A DNA stretch of 64,000 nucleotides from Bradyrhizobium yuanmingense. Its GTDB lineage: Bacteria > Pseudomonadota > Alphaproteobacteria > Rhizobiales > Xanthobacteraceae. Position 1 is the stretch's first letter, and each line of letters opens with the position of its first letter. The translations under genes were made by a program, and so were the position numbers. The stretch covers positions 62,001 through 126,000 of the forward strand of contig NZ_JARFML010000006.1 in assembly GCF_029167105.1 (NCBI RefSeq), read 5' to 3'. This document shows, piece by piece, positions 26,959 through 35,443 of this stretch. The notes under the pieces are model-generated. The model was not told the DNA's origin. It ran no database searches and was given only the letters and a program-made list of their open reading frames with translations.

Positions 26959-27407
26959 TGCTCCAGTTTCTTGTCGGCACGCTCGTCAGCGTGATCAATA
27001 TCGGAATCCACGCGCTCGTGACGGTGGTCGCCGTGACCATCGCCCGCAGCGCCGTCCCGCGCCATACCAGGCGGCCGAGATTGCACCTCATGAGCGTCAT
27101 GATCGCGATCGCGGTCGTGTTGAAGATCGCCCACATGCTCGAAATTCTAATGTGGGCTGCGACCTATCATATCGTCCACGCCGCCGACGACGCGGACCTG
27201 CTCTACTTTGCGTTCGTCAACTACACCACGCTCGGCTACGGCGACATCACGCCGGTGCCCGAATGGCGGCTGATCGGCCCGTTGACCGCGATGAACGGTG
27301 TTCTTCTGTTCGGCTGGTCCGCCGCCATCCTGTTCGAAGTCTTGCTCAGGACCCTCGAACATCTCGGGCTCACGGAAAAACCCGGCGCGGACATGCCACG
27401 CGCGTGA
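26955..27407 (+). CDS. Small potassium channel (Ion_trans_2 type)
   Basis: 150 residues. Hydrophobic segments at about 5-30, 45-70 and 105-130, with the K+ selectivity filter TTLGYGD between the last two. No RCK or cyclic-nucleotide domain, so gating is not apparent. ATGA overlap with the permease gene upstream; an ATG three bases later is an alternative start. Expected to be inner-membrane and under the FixK-type operator at 25725. Confidence 0.85.
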   Translation: MMLQFLVGTLVSVINIGIHALVTVVAVTIARSAVPRHTRRPRLHLMSVMIAIAVVLKIAHMLEILMWAATYHIVHAADDADLLYFAFVNYTTLGYGDITPVPEWRLIGPLTAMNGVLLFGWSAAILFEVLLRTLEHLGLTEKPGADMPRA

Positions 27408-27449
27408 TGCCGTCGCCACGGTCGATCGCGGCCCTTCGTGAACCCCGGT

Positions 27450-28133
27450 TCAGGGTTGCAGATCGAGGCTCGCGAGCTGGTGCCGGTCCAGCAGCACGAT
27501 CTGGCGTTGGGTGTTGCCGATGAAGCCGAGCACGCCGAGCTCATGGAGCCGCGACAAAGCCCGCGAGACGGTCTCCAGCGTCAGGCCGAGATAGTCGGCA
27601 ATATCGCGTCGCGACATCGGAAGCGCCATGACCCCGGCAGCGGTCAGGCGTTTGTCCATCTCAAGCAGGAACGCGGCGACGCGCTCCAGGGAGGTCTTGC
27701 GGCCGAGAAGCAGCATGTGGTCTTCAGCATGCTGGAGGTTGTTCGTGGTCATGCTGAGCAGGTTTCTGGCCACGATGGCATCACTCTCGGCTACGGTTTC
27801 CAAGCTCTGCCGTTTGATCAGCCGTACCGTGGTGTCGACGATGGCTTCCGTCGTGAACCGATGCTCGTTGCCATTTTCGAGCCCGAAAATGTCGCCAACC
27901 AAGTGAAATGCGCCGATCTGCCTGCGGCCGTCCGACAGCAGCTTGTAGCTTCGCACCGCGCCGGACTTGACCTGGTAGACATATTCGGCCGGCTCCTTCT
28001 CGCCGTAGATCTCGGAGCCTTTTCGGTAGGAAAATTCGCTTAAATTGACCAGGGCATTTGAATGACTTGCCATGCCGAGGTCGCGGAGGGTATTCGGGCG
28101 AAGCGTGGAATCCGTTGTGATGCGAACGAACAT
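27450..28133 (-). CDS. fixK: Crp/Fnr-family regulator, FixK type
   Basis: 227 residues: cNMP-like effector domain (about 30-140), dimer helix, and C-terminal winged helix-turn-helix with recognition helix ETVSRALSRL. Glu and Ser-Arg in that helix are the FNR/FixK residues that read TTGA-N6-TCAA. There is no cysteine anywhere, so it has no Fe-S cluster and cannot sense O2 itself, like FixK rather than FnrN. ATG at 28133 follows GAGGAG. It is the obvious activator for the nine operators in this window; other FixK paralogues in the genome could share them. Confidence 0.88.
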   Translation of the reverse strand: MFVRITTDSTLRPNTLRDLGMASHSNALVNLSEFSYRKGSEIYGEKEPAEYVYQVKSGAVRSYKLLSDGRRQIGAFHLVGDIFGLENGNEHRFTTEAIVDTTVRLIKRQSLETVAESDAIVARNLLSMTTNNLQHAEDHMLLLGRKTSLERVAAFLLEMDKRLTAAGVMALPMSRRDIADYLGLTLETVSRALSRLHELGVLGFIGNTQRQIVLLDRHQLASLDLQP

Positions 28134-28436
28134 AGGCCAACTCCTCAGACTTTCCGCCGAATTGGTCTGTCAGACGAAATATTTTGCCGGAAATGCGCCG
28201 CGCAATCCCACTCCCGCCGAAGTTGATTTTCGGCCAAGGAAGTATTCTTATCCATTGTCCCAAGGTTCATTGTACCAAAGGACACCGTTGGCGATTGGTG
28301 CGCTGGATGAGAAGCCCTTGCCACCTGGCAGATGCGACATATTGCAAAGCAGATATTTTGGGCTTCAAACGTGAAGATCGGCTTGAAAGAACGAGAAGGA
28401 CGTCCAGCGTCCTCATAAACTCGGCGAGAGGTAGAG
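28134..28436. promoter_or_regulatory. Divergent regulator promoter region
   Basis: 303 bases between fixK (minus) and the FixJ-like gene (plus), AT-richer than the genes. It holds the palindrome-like sites at 28256-28284 but no TTGA-N6-TCAA site, so the fixK gene does not appear to control itself through such a box. Confidence 0.45.
28271..28284. promoter_or_regulatory. Candidate operator TGTAC-CAAA-GGACA
   Basis: One mismatch from the perfect inverted repeat at 29097-29110. A more diverged TGTCCCAAGGTTCA lies 15 bp to the left (28256). Located 153 bases before the FixJ-like start. Binding protein unknown. Confidence 0.4.
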
Positions 28437-29060
28437 TTGCCAGGCCTTGTTCACGTTGTTGACGATGACGAGTCGTTTCGGACCGCGATCGAGCGCCGGC
28501 TGAAGCTCGCGGGATACGAGGTCGCGACCTACGCCTCGGCGCTGGAGCTCCTGGACTCGGCTCCGGATGACGGGAAGGCGGGGTGCATCCTGCTCGACGT
28601 GCGGATTCCGGGCCTGAGCGGTCCCGACCTGCAGGCGCGGTTGGCTGCCGCCGGATCGATGCTGCCCATCATCTTCCTCACCGGTCATGCCGACACGCCG
28701 ACGACCGTACGCGCGATCAAGGCCGGTGCGGAAGACTTCCTGACCAAACCTATATCCTCCGAGCAGCTGCTCGATGCGATCGAGCGGGCGCTGGCCAGTC
28801 AGCGGACGGCGCGCGCCCAGGCCAGCAGGCTGGATGCGTTTCGCGGTCATCTGGCCACGCTGACTCAGCGCGAGCGACAGGTGTTTGACCTGATCGTGCG
28901 CGGCCAGATCAACAAGCAGATCGCCCATGAGCTGGGCACCACCGAGCGCACCGTGAAGGCACACCGCCATCAAGTGATGGAGAAGATGCAGGTTCGCTCA
29001 CTGGCGGAGCTCGTTTCGATCGCAGAGCGTCTCGGAATGCTCGATCCGGACGAACGCTGA
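28437..29060 (+). CDS. FixJ-family response regulator
   Basis: 207 residues. Receiver domain (about 4-118) with the acidic pocket VVDDDES, phospho-acceptor in LLDVRIPGLSG, and Lys in LTKP; then a LuxR-type helix-turn-helix (LTQRERQVFDLIVRGQINKQIAHELGTTERTVKAH, quoted in part: ERTVKAHRHQVMEKM). TTG start preceded by GAGAGG. Divergent from fixK, which in rhizobia is a FixJ target; no FixL-type kinase is adjacent. It may control fixK, or the neighbouring receiver gene. Confidence 0.88.
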   Translation: MPGLVHVVDDDESFRTAIERRLKLAGYEVATYASALELLDSAPDDGKAGCILLDVRIPGLSGPDLQARLAAAGSMLPIIFLTGHADTPTTVRAIKAGAEDFLTKPISSEQLLDAIERALASQRTARAQASRLDAFRGHLATLTQRERQVFDLIVRGQINKQIAHELGTTERTVKAHRHQVMEKMQVRSLAELVSIAERLGMLDPDER

Positions 29061-29096
29061 CGGCTTCGGCACGGCGCGAGGTTCCCCTGATGTGCC

Positions 29097-29110
29097 TGTC
29101 CCAAAGGACA
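29097..29110. promoter_or_regulatory. Candidate operator TGTCC-CAAA-GGACA
   Basis: Perfect 5-4-5 inverted repeat between the two response-regulator genes, 119 bases before the single-domain receiver start. A near copy lies upstream of the other regulator (28271-28284). Confidence 0.45.
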
Positions 29111-29228
29111 ATGCCGAGGCGTGTGACAGTGTGCGACAAGCTGTGTGCAACATGCACATATACCGCGTCAAAAAGCGGAGCGAACGTATCCAGTATCCCA
29201 ACGTCGTCTTTAGGGAGGCCGCATCGCC

Positions 29229-29597
29229 TTGCCCGTGCGCGAGTCAGTCTTTGTCGTTGATGACGATCTATCCATGCGTACCAGCATGGACAGGCTTCTG
29301 CGGGGACACGGCTTCGCCACGACACTGTTCGACACTGCTCACGCCTTGCTCGATCATGACAGGTTCCACACCGCGATCTGCATCATCCTCGACATCGATC
29401 TGGGTGCAAAGTCCGGCATCGAGGTGCGGCGAAGCCTGGCCGAGAAGGGCATCGCGGCGCCGGTGATCTATGTCACCGGCAATGACAGTCCGGCAAACCG
29501 CGCCGCGGCGATCGCCTCAGGCTGCATCGCCTATCTGATCAAGCCGTTTGCGGGGCAGTCCTTGATCGAGTCCGTCGAGCGCGCCCGCGTCTTGTAG
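29229..29597 (+). CDS. Single-domain response regulator (receiver only)
   Basis: 122 residues, a FixJ-like receiver with no output domain: VFVVDDDLSMRTSMDRLL, acceptor Asp in CIILDIDLGAKSG, Thr in VTGND, and Lys in LIKPF. TTG start; ribosome site GGGAGG ten bases upstream. A GTG six bases later is possible. Single-domain receivers act as phosphate sinks or protein-protein switches. Its partner may be the kinase at 44814-46706 or one elsewhere. Confidence 0.82.
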   Translation: MPVRESVFVVDDDLSMRTSMDRLLRGHGFATTLFDTAHALLDHDRFHTAICIILDIDLGAKSGIEVRRSLAEKGIAAPVIYVTGNDSPANRAAAIASGCIAYLIKPFAGQSLIESVERARVL

Positions 29598-29611
29598 CTC
29601 CACGCCGGCCG

Positions 29612-30187
29612 TCATTCGTCGACATATTGCTCGAGCGTCCTGGTCGGCGCGCCCTTGTGGGCGGAAGCAAATTGCGCGAGCGGAACCAAGGTCGTCACAA
29701 CAAGAAGATTCGAGTCGACGAGCTCGAGCAGAAGCGTCTGTCCGTTTTCCATCTCGTCGATGATGTTTGGCGCCACGACGTCAGCCGCGACGCATAGATT
29801 GGTGAGACACCAGGTGTAGGGAATGCGGAACGCGGCGCCATGGTCGACGGCCAGTTTCGGCGATTGTTGCAGGTACATCCCGACCGGTACGAAAAGTTGC
29901 AGGCGGGCTGTAGCCGCGTCCTCCCGCTCGATCAGATCGATGCGCACGGCCGTCTGCCCGGTCGGGAATCGGCCGGTGATCGAGGTTCGGCAGAGGGTAG
30001 GCGCCCCGCCGGCCTTGAAGCACAATTTCTGCCAGCTGCCATAGATGATGTCGTTGGCTTCGCGTTGGCCGCGTGTTGCGACCTCGGGAGGCTTCTCAGG
30101 TTGCTCCGCCTTGAGCGGAGCGACAATCGCGACCGTGGCGGTGCCGACGGCCGCAACCATCAGGAGACGATCAAGAGGACGGGCCAT
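29612..30187 (-). CDS. IalB-family secreted protein
   Basis: 191 residues with a signal peptide (LLMVAAVGTATVAIVAPLKA). Invasion-associated locus B family pattern: YGSWQKLCF, CRTSITGRFPTGQTA, LQLFVPVGMYLQQSPKLAVD, and paired cysteines in CLTNLC. Such proteins are periplasmic and their role in non-pathogens is unknown. Last gene of the minus-strand run AspT-type transporter, hydrolase, IalB (gaps 11 and 23 bases), driven by the operator at 32848. Confidence 0.8.
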   Translation of the reverse strand: MARPLDRLLMVAAVGTATVAIVAPLKAEQPEKPPEVATRGQREANDIIYGSWQKLCFKAGGAPTLCRTSITGRFPTGQTAVRIDLIEREDAATARLQLFVPVGMYLQQSPKLAVDHGAAFRIPYTWCLTNLCVAADVVAPNIIDEMENGQTLLLELVDSNLLVVTTLVPLAQFASAHKGAPTRTLEQYVDE

Positions 30188-30210
30188 GGCGGCAACTCCG
30201 GGATCCGGAT

Positions 30211-31095
30211 TCAGTTCTGCGCATCGAGGAACCTGGCGACCAAGGGCGACCAGAGCGGAACCGCGTCCGGCGAACCGATAAAGAAATGTCCCTCGTCGCC
30301 GAACGGCGGCATCAGGTGATATTCGGCCCGGCCGCCGGCGGCGATGAAAGCCGCGTGCATGCGCTTTGACAGCTCGGGACCGAAAAACGTGTCGTTTCCG
30401 ATGTAGATCCACAGCATCGGCACGCGCGATGTGCGGCCGAAATCGGCGGTGGCCTCGACCAGGCGGTCGGGCGCGCAATTGTTGTTCGGCTTGTCGTCGA
30501 CGCGCCCGCCGCGGCCCCCGGCAAAGACAATGATGGCCTTCACTGGCGGCGGGTTCACGCTCGATAGGGCGATCGCGCCCCAGCCGCCGGCGGACTGGCC
30601 CACCACGATCACGTCCTTCGGGATGATCCGCTTCTCCGCTGTGAGGTAGTCGATGATCCAGAGATCGACCTGGGCGATCGCGAGGCCCGCATCGCGGAAA
30701 TTGGGATTGGTGCACTTTCCGATTTTCGAGAAGAACGGGCCGAACAGCCCGCGTTCGGGAATGTCGATCGCCTGCGCGCCGTAGCCGCTGCCGACCGGCG
30801 CCACCACGAGATAGCCGCGCCTCGCGAACCATTTGGCGGCGTCGCGAAATTCGACCAGCGGGAACAGGCTGCGCTGGGTCGCGTCGAGCGAGACCCCGTG
30901 ATTCATGATGACGAGCGGAAACGGACCGTCGCCGGCCGGGCGCACCAGATAGGCGAACATCGGCAGCGGCAGGGGCAGGGCCCAGATTTCCTCCTGGATG
31001 CGAACCTCGTCCCCGCCGCGCGCGGGCGATGCGGCCACGAAAAGGGCGAGGAAGGTGATCGCGAGAGAATGAAGCAAGGTAAGCCGGCGTCGCAT
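30211..31095 (-). CDS. Secreted alpha/beta hydrolase (dienelactone-hydrolase-like)
   Basis: 294 residues, signal peptide at 1-27 (HSLAITFLALFVAASPARG). Nucleophile motif GQSAGG (about 166-171), preceded by VIMNHGVS (oxyanion side), a candidate acid in YIGNDTFF and His in GDEGHFF. A Cys-containing insert around 128-206 suggests a disulfide in the periplasm. The start at 31095 gives a proper signal peptide; the frame is open far upstream only as antisense noise. Substrate unknown. Confidence 0.8.
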   Translation of the reverse strand: MRRRLTLLHSLAITFLALFVAASPARGGDEVRIQEEIWALPLPLPMFAYLVRPAGDGPFPLVIMNHGVSLDATQRSLFPLVEFRDAAKWFARRGYLVVAPVGSGYGAQAIDIPERGLFGPFFSKIGKCTNPNFRDAGLAIAQVDLWIIDYLTAEKRIIPKDVIVVGQSAGGWGAIALSSVNPPPVKAIIVFAGGRGGRVDDKPNNNCAPDRLVEATADFGRTSRVPMLWIYIGNDTFFGPELSKRMHAAFIAAGGRAEYHLMPPFGDEGHFFIGSPDAVPLWSPLVARFLDAQN

Positions 31096-31106
31096 CCCAG
31101 CCTCCT

Positions 31107-32795
31107 TCAACCGGCGTAGGTTGCGGCCACGACGATCGGGCCAAGCACCGTGAGGACGACATTGCCGACCGCGTAGGGGACGGCGACGCCGAGTACCGGC
31201 GTCTGACTCTCGGCAACATCGCAGGCGCCGGTGACGGCCGCATCGACCGTCATGGCGCCGGCGAGCGCGCCGCAGGTCACGACGGGGTTCATGCGCAGCA
31301 GATAATAGGCAACCAGCGTTCCGACCGTCATCGGGACCAGCGTGACCACGATGCCCATCCCGACCAGCAACAGACCGTGGGCCTGGATCGCCGACCAGGC
31401 GGCAAGGCCGTTGCCGAGCCCGATCGCCGCGATGAAGCCGCCAAGGCCGATGTCGCTCAGGGTCTGCTGCGCGGCCGGCGGCATTGCGCCGATGCCGGGC
31501 CGGCGCGTCCGCAACCAGCCGCAGACAAGCCCGGCGATCAGCGCACCGCCGCCACCACCCAGCGTCAATGCGACAGTGCCGACCTTGAAGCTGGCAAGGC
31601 CGGCGAGAAGACCCACTGCAATGCCGGCGGCAAGATAGGCGATGTCGGTCCGATCGCTGGTACTCAGGGCATATCCCACTTGCGTTGTTGCCCGCGCGAT
31701 ATTGCTGGTGCTCCCGACCAGCGTCATGACGTCGCCGAGATAGACCCGCGTGTCGGGACTGAGGGGCACTTCCCGGCCCATGCGCGTGAGCGCACGCAGG
31801 AAAACGCCGCGTGCATTGTCTCCGAGCCGGTCGACGATCTCGCGAAGTGAGCGGCCGTGCAGCTGGCGGTTCTCGACGAGCACCTCGATCACATTGCCCG
31901 GCAGGTTGCCCAGCAGCTCTCCGGCGTCGATCTCGGCCCCGAGGATCGGCTGGGCCGCGGCGATCGCGGCGGTCGGACCGGCAATCACGATGTCGTCGCC
32001 GGCCTCGAGCACGGTGTCCTGCTGCGGCTTGATGTCGGTCCCGCGGCGCACGATCCGCTCCACGACCGTGCGGCTGCCGATCTCCGCCTCGATGGCACCG
32101 ATGGTGCGGCCGGCGCCGGCCGACACGCGATAGGCGCGGGCCTGGAATTTGCGATAGGACAGGTTTTCCGTCTTCGCCGGCGCACCGCCGGCGAGCTCCG
32201 CCTCGAGCTTTTTTGCCTCCACTTTCAGATCGATCTGCATCAGCCGCGGCGCCGCGAACGGTACGAACAGCAGCGTCAGGATGTAGCCGAGCACGTAGGT
32301 CACCGCATAGCCCGCCGCGATGTTGGCTTCCTGTTGCTTCAGCACGTCGCTCGGCAGACCGAGCTGCGCCAGCGCGCCGGATGCGGTGCCGATCACCGAG
32401 GATTGCGTCAGCGCCCCCGCCGTCAGTCCCGCGGCCGTCCCCGTATCCAATGTGAAGACACGGGCGAAGATGAGCACAATGACTAGCCCCGTGGCTCCGA
32501 TCACCAGCGCCAGCACGACCTGAGCCAGCGTCCGCACGCTCAAGGAAGCGAAGAACTCCGGTCCCGACCGGTAGCCGATCGTGAACACGAACAGGCTGAA
32601 CAGGATCGCCCTGAGGATGGGCGGGAACGAGAAACTCCCGAGCTGCCCGATCAGCACCGCGACGATCAGGATGCAGGCGGTGGTTCCGATCGAGAAGCCA
32701 CGGATCCTGATGCGGCCCAGCATGGTGCCGATTGCAATGGCGAGCAGCAGGAAGATTTCCGGTGCGGTGGTGATGATCCACCTGACGGTTTCCAT
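31107..32795 (-). CDS. AspT/YidE-family antiporter with two RCK_C (TrkA-C) domains, paralogue 1
   Basis: 562 residues. Five hydrophobic segments, a central soluble part with two TrkA-C-like units (AYRVSAGAGRTIGAIEAEIG and the stretch around NVIEVLVENRQLHG), then a second membrane half. The two halves carry the AspT/YidE duplication (GTASGALAQLG; GACDVAESQTPVLGVAVPYA). ATG at 32795 is in family register; the operator at 32848 predicts an 18-base leader. AspT exchanges aspartate for alanine, but the substrate of this branch is unknown. Paralogue 2 is at 38215. Confidence 0.82.
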   Translation of the reverse strand: METVRWIITTAPEIFLLLAIAIGTMLGRIRIRGFSIGTTACILIVAVLIGQLGSFSFPPILRAILFSLFVFTIGYRSGPEFFASLSVRTLAQVVLALVIGATGLVIVLIFARVFTLDTGTAAGLTAGALTQSSVIGTASGALAQLGLPSDVLKQQEANIAAGYAVTYVLGYILTLLFVPFAAPRLMQIDLKVEAKKLEAELAGGAPAKTENLSYRKFQARAYRVSAGAGRTIGAIEAEIGSRTVVERIVRRGTDIKPQQDTVLEAGDDIVIAGPTAAIAAAQPILGAEIDAGELLGNLPGNVIEVLVENRQLHGRSLREIVDRLGDNARGVFLRALTRMGREVPLSPDTRVYLGDVMTLVGSTSNIARATTQVGYALSTSDRTDIAYLAAGIAVGLLAGLASFKVGTVALTLGGGGGALIAGLVCGWLRTRRPGIGAMPPAAQQTLSDIGLGGFIAAIGLGNGLAAWSAIQAHGLLLVGMGIVVTLVPMTVGTLVAYYLLRMNPVVTCGALAGAMTVDAAVTGACDVAESQTPVLGVAVPYAVGNVVLTVLGPIVVAATYAG

Positions 32796-32847
32796 GGCAT
32801 TCCCCGGCGCTTTGGCGTGATTTGATTTGGCCCCGACGGGACGTTGC

Positions 32848-32861
32848 TTGATCCAGATCAA
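32848..32861. promoter_or_regulatory. FixK/FNR-type operator (divergent)
   Basis: TTGATCCAGATCAA, perfect arms. Centre 32854.5. Predicted starts near 32813 (minus, 18 bases before the AspT-type gene) and 32896 (plus, 32 bases before 32928). Confidence 0.75.
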
Positions 32862-32927
32862 GCCTTGGCGGCGACGTGGCGGCGCCTATGACGCGATGGA
32901 ATGTTCACGACAGCCCGTATTGCCGAC

Positions 32928-33608
32928 ATGAGTACCTTGGACGTCGCAGCCGGCGCGTTCCGCCGCGACGAGACGGTCGGGATTGTCCTGCTGCTCGCCT
33001 TCGCAGGCGGCTATATCGACGCCTATACCTGGATCATCCACGGCGTGTTGGCCAATGCCCAGACCGCCAATCTGATCTTCCTTTGGGTCCATGCGATGAC
33101 CGGCGACTGGGCGAAGGCCTTGCACTTCGTGCCGCCGATCCTGGCCTTTGCGACCGGAATCGTGATCGCAGTCTGGCTGCGCCGCGTAGCGGGCGAGCGG
33201 GCCAGCGCTATCAGCACGTTGATCGAGATCCTGCTCCTGATAGCGATTGGCATCCTACATAATCGGTTGCCCGATCTGGCCGGAACGCTCGGTATTTCCG
33301 TCGTGGCGGCGATGCAGGCTGCAATGTTCGTCAAGGTCGAAGGCGCTGTGTGCAGCACGGTGATGATCACTGGCAATATGCGTCAGGCCATCGAGAACGT
33401 CTTCGCAGTCGCAGCAGGGGGCGCGCCACTAGGAACGCTGCGCCGCTCGGGCATCTTCTTCGCACTATGCGGCGTGTTCGGCTTCGGTGCCGCCGCCGGA
33501 GCCTTTGCGACCAAGAGCATCCCCGATCTCGCGTTGGGTCTGCCTGTGGTCGTGCTGTTGACCGTGCTGCTGCGCTGCGAAGCGTCCCGTCCGGAGGACG
33601 GGCGATGA
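32928..33608 (+). CDS. DUF1275 (YoaK-type) membrane protein
   Basis: 226 residues, about six hydrophobic segments, family motifs AFAGGYIDAYTWI near the start and MQAAMFVKVEGAVCSTVMITGN (quoted in part: CSTVMITGNMRQ). I prefer the ATG at 32928 to one at 32901 because a class II start from the operator would leave only five bases before the latter. Overlaps the SulP gene by four bases. Function unknown; co-translation with SulP suggests a shared transport role. Confidence 0.85.
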   Translation: MSTLDVAAGAFRRDETVGIVLLLAFAGGYIDAYTWIIHGVLANAQTANLIFLWVHAMTGDWAKALHFVPPILAFATGIVIAVWLRRVAGERASAISTLIEILLLIAIGILHNRLPDLAGTLGISVVAAMQAAMFVKVEGAVCSTVMITGNMRQAIENVFAVAAGGAPLGTLRRSGIFFALCGVFGFGAAAGAFATKSIPDLALGLPVVVLLTVLLRCEASRPEDGR

Positions 33609-35308
33609 ACCGGCCGTCCATTCCGACCTGGACACGTTTCTTTCCACCGGCCGAATGGGTCGGGACCTATCGACGCGAATGGCTGCCCTCCGACGCGAGT
33701 GCCGGCATCACGCTCGCCGCCTACGCTATTCCAGTCTCGCTCGCCTATGCCGCGCTCGCCGGCCTACCGCCGCAGATCGGCGTCTACGGCTACATGCTCG
33801 GGGGCATCGGCTATGCATTGTTTGGGGCGTCGCGCCAGCTCGCGATTGGCCCGACCTCGGCAATCTCTCTGATGATCGCCGGGACCGTCGGTGCTCTCGC
33901 TGGAGGCGATGCGGTCCGCTACGCGCAGATCGCAAGCCTTACGGCCTTTGCGGTGGCCGTGCTGTGCTTCATCGCCTGGCTGTTCAAGCTCAGCGTGCTG
34001 GTTCGCCTCGTCAGCGACAGCATCCTGGTCGGCTTCAAGGCAGGGGCCGGGCTCACCATCATCATGAGCCAACTGCCGAGCCTGCTCGGCATCGCCGGCG
34101 GCGGCCACAACTTCTTCGATCGCGCCATCAAGCTATCCGGCCAGCTCGGCGACATCGATCTGCTGGTGCTGGGCGTCGGCGCGGTCGCGCTGCTGTTGCT
34201 TCTGCTCGGCGAACGGCTCTTGCCGCGAAAACCCGTCGGCATCACCGTGGTTGCCCTCGCGATCGCCCTGGCAACGCTCCTGGGCTTGCCAGGTCTCGGT
34301 GTGCCCGTCACCGGGAAGATACCAGAAGGACTGCCTACGCTGGCAACCCCGACGTTTGGCCTCCTGGCGTTCGATGATCTGTTTCCGCTCGCGGCAGGTT
34401 GCGTGCTGCTGGCCTATATCGAGGGCGTATCGGCGGCCCGCAGCTTCGCCGCCAAGCACGGCTATCCGCTCGATGTTCGTCAGGAGTTCCTGGGCTTGGG
34501 CGCGGCGAACCTCGCGGTCGCCTTCGGCCATGGCTATCCCGTCGCGGGCGGCCTGTCGCAATCGGCCGTGAACGACAATGCCGGTGCGCGGACGCCGCTG
34601 GCGCTGATGATCTGTTCGGTGGCGCTCGGGCTCTGCCTGCTGTTCTTCACGGGGCTGCTCACGAACCTGCCCAAGGCGGTGCTCGCGGCGATCGTCATCG
34701 CCGCCGTCTACAGGCTGGTCGACGTTCGAGCGCTGCTGCGAATGTGGCGGGTCAGCCGGATCGATTTCTACGCGGCGGCGATCGCGCTGATCTCCGTTTT
34801 GTTGCTCGGCATCCTCCAGGGCGTTCTGCTGGCCTCGATCGCCTCGATCTTCCTGCTGCTGGCGCGGGCCTCGCAGCCGAATGTCGCGTTCCTCGGCCGC
34901 CTGCCCGGCAGCGGCCGTTATTCGGATAGCGCCAGGCACGAGGGCATCGAGCCGCTGGTCGGGATCATCGCTTTCCGGCCCGAAGCCTCGCTGCTCTACA
35001 TCAATGCCGAGACGATCCTGGAAACCGTGCTGACTGCGCTCAGGAGGTCGCCCGGCGTCCGGCTGGTAGCCTGCGACCTCTCGGCGTCGCCGTATATCGA
35101 CCTCGCCGGCGCGCGCATGTTGCATGATCTCACCGACGAGCTTGCGTCACGCAAGGTGACCTTCTGCATCGTCGGCGCTCATGCGCAGCTCCGCGACCTC
35201 CTGCGCGCCGAAGGGCTCGCAGACAAGACCGACAGCAGCCAGTGGCTGCGGTCGCTCGACAGCCTGCTCGGCGATGATCAGGCGAGCATCGCACAACGAA
35301 CGGCCTGA
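33605..35308 (+). CDS. SulP-family anion transporter with STAS domain
   Basis: 567 residues. Sulphate-transporter domain with AAYAIPVSLAYAALAGLPP and GVYGYMLGGIGYALFGASRQ, then the loop LDVRQEFLGLGAANLAVAFG, and a C-terminal STAS domain (about 455-555: LLYINAETILETVLTALRR, YIDLAGARMLHDL). STAS has Tyr-Ile-Asp-Leu-Ala where anti-sigma antagonists have Asp-Ser-Ser. Inner membrane; substrate may be sulphate, bicarbonate or a dicarboxylate. ATGA overlap with the DUF1275 gene. Confidence 0.88.
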   Translation: MNRPSIPTWTRFFPPAEWVGTYRREWLPSDASAGITLAAYAIPVSLAYAALAGLPPQIGVYGYMLGGIGYALFGASRQLAIGPTSAISLMIAGTVGALAGGDAVRYAQIASLTAFAVAVLCFIAWLFKLSVLVRLVSDSILVGFKAGAGLTIIMSQLPSLLGIAGGGHNFFDRAIKLSGQLGDIDLLVLGVGAVALLLLLLGERLLPRKPVGITVVALAIALATLLGLPGLGVPVTGKIPEGLPTLATPTFGLLAFDDLFPLAAGCVLLAYIEGVSAARSFAAKHGYPLDVRQEFLGLGAANLAVAFGHGYPVAGGLSQSAVNDNAGARTPLALMICSVALGLCLLFFTGLLTNLPKAVLAAIVIAAVYRLVDVRALLRMWRVSRIDFYAAAIALISVLLLGILQGVLLASIASIFLLLARASQPNVAFLGRLPGSGRYSDSARHEGIEPLVGIIAFRPEASLLYINAETILETVLTALRRSPGVRLVACDLSASPYIDLAGARMLHDLTDELASRKVTFCIVGAHAQLRDLLRAEGLADKTDSSQWLRSLDSLLGDDQASIAQRTA

Positions 35309-35365
35309 TGTTGCCGTGTTGCGCTGCGAACGGCACGGCGTCGGCGCGCAGAATGCACGCGACCG

Positions 35366-35379
35366 TTGACTTGGATCAA
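35366..35379. promoter_or_regulatory. FixK/FNR-type operator
   Basis: TTGACTTGGATCAA, one change in the left arm. Centre 35372.5 predicts a start near 35414, 30 bases before the decarboxylase ATG at 35444. Confidence 0.7.
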
Positions 35380-35443
35380 TAGAGCGAGCCGCGTCGCACC
35401 CACGATCCCGCATCACCTTTCGATAAAGGACCGGGAGAGACAG

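Noticed and set aside
30211..32781. Apparent 856-codon minus-strand fusion protein
   Set aside because: Only its last 294 residues form a coherent protein with a signal peptide; the rest is out-of-frame sequence opposite or within the AspT-type gene. Split into the proper genes.
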